The notes beneath the pieces were generated by a model. It saw nothing but the letters and a program-made list of their open reading frames with translations. It had not been told where the DNA came from and ran no database searches. Of a stretch of DNA of 64,000 bases, positions 59,503-64,000 are shown piece after piece. The position numbers and the translations under genes were made by a program. Position 1 is the first letter of the stretch. Every line of letters begins with the position of its first letter. The stretch is from Pseudomonas linyingensis. GTDB taxonomy: Bacteria > Pseudomonadota > Gammaproteobacteria > Pseudomonadales > Pseudomonadaceae. The DNA is taken from NCBI RefSeq assembly GCF_900109175.1, contig NZ_FNZE01000017.1, positions 30,856 through 94,855 on the forward strand, in the 5' to 3' direction.

Positions 59503-61827
59503 TCAGTCTGGTTGCGGGCAGCCCTGCGGCAGCCAGCGCTCGAGTGCCGCTTCCAGTTCCTCGCGGCGCAGCGGCTTGCTCAGGTAATCGTTCATGCCGG
59601 CACGCCGGCAGCGCTCGCGCTCCTCGGGCATGGCATTGGCGGTGAGAGCGATCACCGGCAGGTCGGTCTGCCGGCCGTTGCGGCGAATCTGCCGGGTGGC
59701 CTCGTAGCCATCCATCAGCGGCATGTTGCAGTCCATCAGCACTAGGTCGAAATCCTGCTGGCGGAGGATCTTCAGGGCCTCCTCGCCCTGCCGGGCGACT
59801 TCCACGGCCAGACCGAGCCGGCCGAGCAGGCCCTTCACCACCAGCTGGTTCACCGGGTTGTCCTCCACCAGCAGAATGCGCGGCGGTCGGTCGATCGGTA
59901 CGCTGCCGGCGTCTACCGCGGGCGGCATCTGGCGGCTCAGGCCGCGCTGCAGGGCCTGGTAGAGCGCGGCGCGGGGCAGCGGCCTGGGCAGCTGTTCCAG
60001 CGGTTGCAGGCGCTCGGCCTCCTCGTCGGGGAGAAAGTCGCCGTAGGCGCTGACCAGCAGGATGGGCGCGTCGACCCGCGGGCGACGGCCGAACAGGCAA
60101 TCCGGGCAGTCGGAGATCAGCAGGTCGACGTCGATCCCGCTCAGGCTGGCGTCGGTATCCAGGCGCTGGAAATCCACTCCCCAGCTCGGCAGCCAGGTTT
60201 CCAGCTGCTCGCTGAGACCGCTGCGCCGCGAACACAGTGCGATGACCTTGCCGTGCAGTGGCGGCAGGGTAGTCGCTGCGGCGTGGGTGGCCAGCGGCAG
60301 GCGCACGCTAAAGCGACTGCCCAGGCCCGGCTGGGAGTCCACCTCCAGAGTGCCGTGCATGGCCTCGCACAGGCGTCGGGTCAGGGGCAGCCCCAGGCCG
60401 GTGCCGCCGAACCGGCGGCTGATGCCGGCTTCGGCCTGGACGAAGGGCTGGAAGATCCGCGACAGCGCTTCGCGGGAGATGCCGATGCCGGTGTCGCGCA
60501 CTTCGAGGAGGATGCCGTCGGGGTTGCTGATAAGGCGGACATCCACGCGGCCATGGCGGGTGAACTTGAGGGCATTGGACAGCAGGTTGCTGACGATCTG
60601 CCGCACGCGCAGCGGGTCGCCGACGACCTCGCCGGGCAAATCGGGCGCGACCAGGCAGGTCAGCTCGACCCCGGGCGCGGCATTCTGCGCCAGCAGGCTG
60701 GCGGTTTCCTCGACCAGGCTGGCGAGGTCGAAGGGCGTCTGCTCCAGTTCGAGCTGGCCGGCGTCGAACTTGGACAGATCGAGCACGCCGTTGAGCAGCT
60801 CCACCAGGGTGCGCCCGGAGTCGTGGGCGATGGTCAACTGCTGGCGCAGCTGCGCCGACAGTGGATTGTCCAGGGCGAGGGACAGCATGCCGAGCAGGCC
60901 GTTGAGCGGGGTGCGGATTTCGTGGCTCATGCTGGCGAAGAAGTGCGCGCGTGCCTGGGCCATTTCCAGAGTGAGGCGTTGCGCCTGCTGCAGCTCGCGG
61001 TTGGCGTCGAGCAGTTCGCGATTGCTGCTTTCCAGCGCGCAGGTGCGTTCATGCACGCGCTCTTCCAGCTCGCCCAGCGAGAGGGTCAGGCGCTCTTCGA
61101 CGGCGCGGCGCTGGGTAATCTCGTTGCCGAGCAGCGCCAGCTGGCGGTTGCAGGAGTCGACCAGCAGGCCGATCTCGTCGCGCTGGTGCCCGCTGGGGCA
61201 GGGCAAGGGCGGCTGATCGGCCAGGCGCGGGTTGCGCCGGCCGAGGTCGTTGATCAGGCTGTTCAGCGGGCGGGTCAGCAACAGGTAGGACAGGCCGAAC
61301 AGGGTCAGGCTGAGCAGCAGGCTGCTGACAAAGCCGCCAACCAGGGTGATGCCGGCGCGATGCAGAAAGCGGCTGCCGTAACTGAAGGTGTCGATCTCGA
61401 TGCGCTGCAGGCCGGGCTTGGCTCTGGAGTGCTGCGGCAAGGGCAGCGGGTCCGCGAAGCTGCGCTGGCTGCCGAACAGCAGGTCGCTGAGTCGGCGCTG
61501 CCAGCCGTCCGGGTGGGCGCTGCGACGGGCACTGGCCAGCGGTGCGCCACCGTGATCGAGCAGCTCGGCGTGCAGTACCGCAGGAGCCTGCAGCAGTCCC
61601 TGCATCAGTTCCCCGGCCAGTTTCTCGTCCCAGTTGTAGAGCACCCGCGCCGCCGGGGCGTGGCTGATCGCCAGCAGGGCGCGGGCGTCGCGGTCGATGG
61701 TCGCGTCCTCGCTGGCATAATCGAGGGTCACCTGGATCAGGCTGAACAGGGCGCCGAGGACAAAGGCAACCAGAACGGCCAGGCCGGCCTGCTTGAAGGA
61801 AAGCCGCTGCGTGAGGGGAATATCCAT
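59503..61827 (-). CDS. Hybrid sensor histidine kinase, SagS-like
   Basis: A 774-residue membrane kinase. Two transmembrane helices (about residues 12-32 and 158-178) flank a periplasmic domain; then a HAMP-like linker and coiled coil, HisKA with phosphorylatable His302 (SMSHEIRTP), HATPase with NLLSNALKF, DTGIGIS and GGTGLGLPL, a degenerate receiver without a clear Asp, and a true receiver with Asp699 (MDCNMPLMDG) and LTANAMP plus Lys in LSKPL. The gene neighbourhood and architecture resemble SagS of Pseudomonas aeruginosa, which controls biofilm formation. ATG 61827 is chosen since residues before it are not kinase-like. Confidence 0.87.
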   Translation of the reverse strand: MDIPLTQRLSFKQAGLAVLVAFVLGALFSLIQVTLDYASEDATIDRDARALLAISHAPAARVLYNWDEKLAGELMQGLLQAPAVLHAELLDHGGAPLASARRSAHPDGWQRRLSDLLFGSQRSFADPLPLPQHSRAKPGLQRIEIDTFSYGSRFLHRAGITLVGGFVSSLLLSLTLFGLSYLLLTRPLNSLINDLGRRNPRLADQPPLPCPSGHQRDEIGLLVDSCNRQLALLGNEITQRRAVEERLTLSLGELEERVHERTCALESSNRELLDANRELQQAQRLTLEMAQARAHFFASMSHEIRTPLNGLLGMLSLALDNPLSAQLRQQLTIAHDSGRTLVELLNGVLDLSKFDAGQLELEQTPFDLASLVEETASLLAQNAAPGVELTCLVAPDLPGEVVGDPLRVRQIVSNLLSNALKFTRHGRVDVRLISNPDGILLEVRDTGIGISREALSRIFQPFVQAEAGISRRFGGTGLGLPLTRRLCEAMHGTLEVDSQPGLGSRFSVRLPLATHAAATTLPPLHGKVIALCSRRSGLSEQLETWLPSWGVDFQRLDTDASLSGIDVDLLISDCPDCLFGRRPRVDAPILLVSAYGDFLPDEEAERLQPLEQLPRPLPRAALYQALQRGLSRQMPPAVDAGSVPIDRPPRILLVEDNPVNQLVVKGLLGRLGLAVEVARQGEEALKILRQQDFDLVLMDCNMPLMDGYEATRQIRRNGRQTDLPVIALTANAMPEERERCRRAGMNDYLSKPLRREELEAALERWLPQGCPQPD

Positions 61828-61948
61828 ATAAATTAGTGTGATGCAGCCTGATGTGCGGAGCGGAGGCGAAGAATAGCCGATTGCGCGTCTGCCTCGGCAC
61901 CGTGGGTGTCTCAGTTCGTAACAGTTAGTTCGTAACCAGGAGTGGTGC

Positions 61949-62851
61949 GTGGACAATCGTTTGAGTGAGTTTCTGGAGCGCGTCGAGCAGGTGCTCGAGC
62001 GCGTGCAGCCGCTGCTGCCCGAGCCGGCGCAGCGGATCGACTGGCACAGCTGCCTGGCCGCTCGCTGGCAGCGTGAAGGGCGGCACGGCACGCTGCGGCC
62101 GCTGCAGGTGCGCCTCGACCTGCACCTGCACGATCTGCTGGGTGTCGATCGCCAGCGCGAGCAGTTGGGGCGCAATACCCGCCAGTTCGTCGCCGGCCTG
62201 CCGGCCAACCATGCGCTGCTGTGGGGCGCGCGGGGCACCGGCAAGTCCTCGCTGGTGCGGGCGCTGCTGGCCGAGTATGCCGAGGAAGGGCTGCGCCTGA
62301 TCGAGATCGAGCGCGACGAGCTGGCCGACCTGCCGCGTGTGGTCGAGCAACTGGCCGGCTTGCCGCAACGTTTCGTGCTGTTCTGCGACGACCTGTCCTT
62401 CGAGGCTGGCGAGGGCGATTACCGGGTACTCAAGAGTGTGCTCGACGGCTCGCTGGAGCAGGCGCCGGACAATGTGTTGCTGTATGCCACCTCCAACCGT
62501 CGCCATCTGCTGCCCGAGCGGCAGAGCGACAACCTGGACTGGCAGCAGGTGGATGGCGAGGTGCATCCCAGCGAGGCGGTGGAGGACAAGGTCGCCCTGT
62601 CGGATCGTTTCGGCCTGTGGTTGTCCTTCTATCCCTTCACCCAGCCGGAATACCTGCAGGTGGTGCAGCACTGGGTGGCGACTTTGGCCGTGCAGGCGGA
62701 CTTGCGCTGGGAGTGGAGCGAGGAGCTGGAGAAGGCGGCGATCCGCTGGGCCACCGGGCGCGGCAACCGCAACGGGCGCTGCGCCCAGCAGTTCGCCCGT
62801 CACTGGGTCGGGTGCGCGCTGCTCGACGGTGGCGAGCAGGCGCCGGGTTGA
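61949..62851 (+). CDS. DUF815 family AAA+ ATPase
   Basis: A 300-residue ATPase with Walker A GARGTGKSSLVRALL at about residue 92, Walker B RFVLFCDDLSF, sensor-like LLYATSNRRHLLPE and arginine-rich helical lid. DUF815 proteins are conserved with unknown function. GTG 61949 with CCAGGAG 6 nt upstream is the start. It is divergent from the kinase gene. Confidence 0.88.
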   Translation: MDNRLSEFLERVEQVLERVQPLLPEPAQRIDWHSCLAARWQREGRHGTLRPLQVRLDLHLHDLLGVDRQREQLGRNTRQFVAGLPANHALLWGARGTGKSSLVRALLAEYAEEGLRLIEIERDELADLPRVVEQLAGLPQRFVLFCDDLSFEAGEGDYRVLKSVLDGSLEQAPDNVLLYATSNRRHLLPERQSDNLDWQQVDGEVHPSEAVEDKVALSDRFGLWLSFYPFTQPEYLQVVQHWVATLAVQADLRWEWSEELEKAAIRWATGRGNRNGRCAQQFARHWVGCALLDGGEQAPG

Positions 62852-62899
62852 CGGGGAGCCTGGCCCGCAATGATCGTCGGTCCGGGCCCGGCAAGCGAC

Positions 62900-63574
62900 T
62901 CAGGCGGTAGCCTGGGCGCGGGCCAGCAGTTTTTCCAGGATGCGGCACTCGTCCGGCAGGATGGCCTGGATGCTGTCGCGCTGGCATAGGCGCTCCTGCA
63001 GCGCGGCGAGTCCCGGCCAACGGGCGGCGTCGAGCGACTCGCTGCCATGCTGCAGGTTGATCAGCTGGCAGGCGAACGCCAGGTCGGCTGCGCTCAGGCG
63101 GTTGCCGACCAGATAGTCGGCGCCGTCGAGCATCTTCTCCAGGTAGTCGAAGTGTTTCGGCAGCTTCTCGACCAGCGCCTTCTGCACCGCTTCTTCATTG
63201 CAGGCCTTGCCCATGGTCGGGTTGAGCGCGCGGTTGAGAAACACGGCGAAGGTGGTCAGCGGCGCCAGCTCGTAGTCGGCGTATTTCTCCAGCCAGCGGA
63301 TACGCGCCTTTTCCGCCGCGGTGTCGCCATACAGCGCGGGAGCTTCGGGATACTGCTCCTCGATGTACTGGCCGATCACGCTGGAGTCGGCGAGTGCCAG
63401 GTCGCCATCCTTGAAGCCGGGAATGCGGCCCAGCGGGCTGATCTCGAAGAACCAGTCGGGCTGGTGGAAGGGGGCGACAATTTCCAGCTGGTAGTCGAGT
63501 CCCTTTTCCGCCAGCAGCAGGCGGACCTTGCGCACGAAGGGGGACAGTGGCGCGCCGTAGACGATCATGCTCAT
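62900..63574 (-). CDS. Glutathione S-transferase family protein
   Basis: A 224-residue GST with the thioredoxin-like N-terminal domain (YGAPLSPFVRKVRLLLAEKG, ISPLGRIPGF, LADSSVIGQYIEEQYP) and a helical C-terminal domain (DYLVGNRLSAADLAFACQL). It conjugates glutathione to electrophiles or has a related function. AAGGATC is 7 nt before ATG 63574. Confidence 0.9.
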   Translation of the reverse strand: MSMIVYGAPLSPFVRKVRLLLAEKGLDYQLEIVAPFHQPDWFFEISPLGRIPGFKDGDLALADSSVIGQYIEEQYPEAPALYGDTAAEKARIRWLEKYADYELAPLTTFAVFLNRALNPTMGKACNEEAVQKALVEKLPKHFDYLEKMLDGADYLVGNRLSAADLAFACQLINLQHGSESLDAARWPGLAALQERLCQRDSIQAILPDECRILEKLLARAQATA

Positions 63575-63705
63575 GGTGCAGATCCTTGGTGTTCGGTGGG
63601 TTGGCTGCGGCTGTTATAGCATGCGCAGGCGGCGCGGCGATGGGCTTGCGGTGATGCCTGGTTTTCAATGCAACTCATTGATTTAAAAAAACATTCAAAT
63701 TGGGG

Positions 63706-63734
63706 TTGACGATCCCGGGGTGGCTCCATAGAAT
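63706..63734 (+). promoter_or_regulatory. Promoter of the tRNA-Glu/tRNA-Gly operon
   Basis: TTGACG (63706-63711) and TAGAAT (63729-63734) have a 17-bp spacer; a GCGCGC run follows the -10, typical of stable RNA promoters. Confidence 0.8.
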
Positions 63735-63840
63735 GCGCGCACTTCCCAAGCAAAGCGCGAAACAAGGCGAAAGCTGAAGCGAGTGCCAAGCGGGAAGGTT
63801 GGAAATGTGGCAGTCATAGCTGTTATAAGTTCCAGGCCGC

Positions 63841-63916
63841 GTCCCCTTCGTCTAGTGGCCTAGGACACCGCCCTTTCACGGCGGTAACAGGGGTTCGAGT
63901 CCCCTAGGGGACGCCA
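63841..63916 (+). tRNA. tRNA-Glu (anticodon TTC)
   Basis: A 76-nt tRNA with acceptor stem GTCCCCT/AGGGGAC, discriminator G, encoded CCA (63914-63916), the anticodon loop CTTTCAC and the T-loop GGTTCGAGTCC. Confidence 0.97.
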
Positions 63917-63921
63917 CTTAA

Positions 63922-63997
<76 letters not shown>

Positions 63998-64000
63998 ATT

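Overview
The window looks like a chromosome segment of a Pseudomonas species: high GC, EF-P with an arginine at position 32 next to the arginine rhamnosyltransferase EarP, and a run of genes (tpm, htpX, alaA, msrB, a SagS-like kinase, tRNA-Glu/tRNA-Gly) whose company I associate with the Pseudomonas core genome. It falls into two parts that meet at a tRNA-Ser(GGA) gene at 44.4 kb.

Left part, 1-40.9 kb: a large catabolic cluster for an unknown, probably hydrophobic cyclic compound. It encodes five Rieske oxygenase alpha subunits (one cut by the left edge), three NTF2/SnoaL-like small subunits, one Rieske ferredoxin and one phthalate-dioxygenase-type reductase. It also encodes five short-chain dehydrogenases, a Tat-exported flavoprotein coupled to a periplasmic cytochrome c, two DUF1329 envelope proteins, two VOC proteins, ABM and EthD proteins and an SRPBCC protein. 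A TPP/lipoyl 2-oxo-acid dehydrogenase-type set (E1 alpha, E1 beta, free lipoyl domain, E2 core) follows. For CoA-thioester chemistry there is an acyl-CoA ligase, a two-subunit acyl-CoA dehydrogenase and a DUF35 + thiolase-like pair of the kind that acts as a retro-aldolase. A minus-strand operon carries thiolase, 3-hydroxyacyl-CoA dehydrogenase, acyl-CoA dehydrogenase, APH-type kinase, DUF6285 protein, histidine phosphatase and enoyl-CoA hydratase, resembling the LvaABC route for 4-hydroxyacyl-CoA. A plausible flow is: periplasmic oxidation, repeated ring hydroxylation and dehydrogenation, CoA activation and side-chain shortening, then beta-oxidation. The substrate cannot be named from the sequence.

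The cluster seems to be wired as one regulon. A palindrome AAAAAC-N10-GTTTTT recurs at five operon heads (a sixth is weaker), usually beside a recognisable sigma70 promoter, and a TetR-family gene sits in the middle. At least twelve genes carry exact AANAANAA tracts at or just before the start codon, the motif bound by Hfq/Crc in Pseudomonas catabolite repression.

Junction, 40.9-44.4 kb: decayed accessory DNA with a UvrD-like helicase pseudogene (in-frame stop plus a 4-bp duplication frameshift), a small XRE regulator, an orphan Xre/MbcA/ParS-type antitoxin domain protein, and tandem 10-mers beside the tRNA-Ser 3' end. This looks like the edge of an old integrated element.

Right part, 44.4-64 kb: ordinary core genes: tRNA-Ser, earP, efp, two LysR regulators, a TauE/SafE permease, a DUF1127 protein, class II DAHP synthase, a spermidine-synthase-like protein, a DEAD-box RNA helicase with a long leader, a DODA-type dioxygenase, tpm, a DUF2959 lipoprotein, htpX, alaA, msrB, a hybrid sensor kinase, a DUF815 ATPase, a GST and two tRNA genes.
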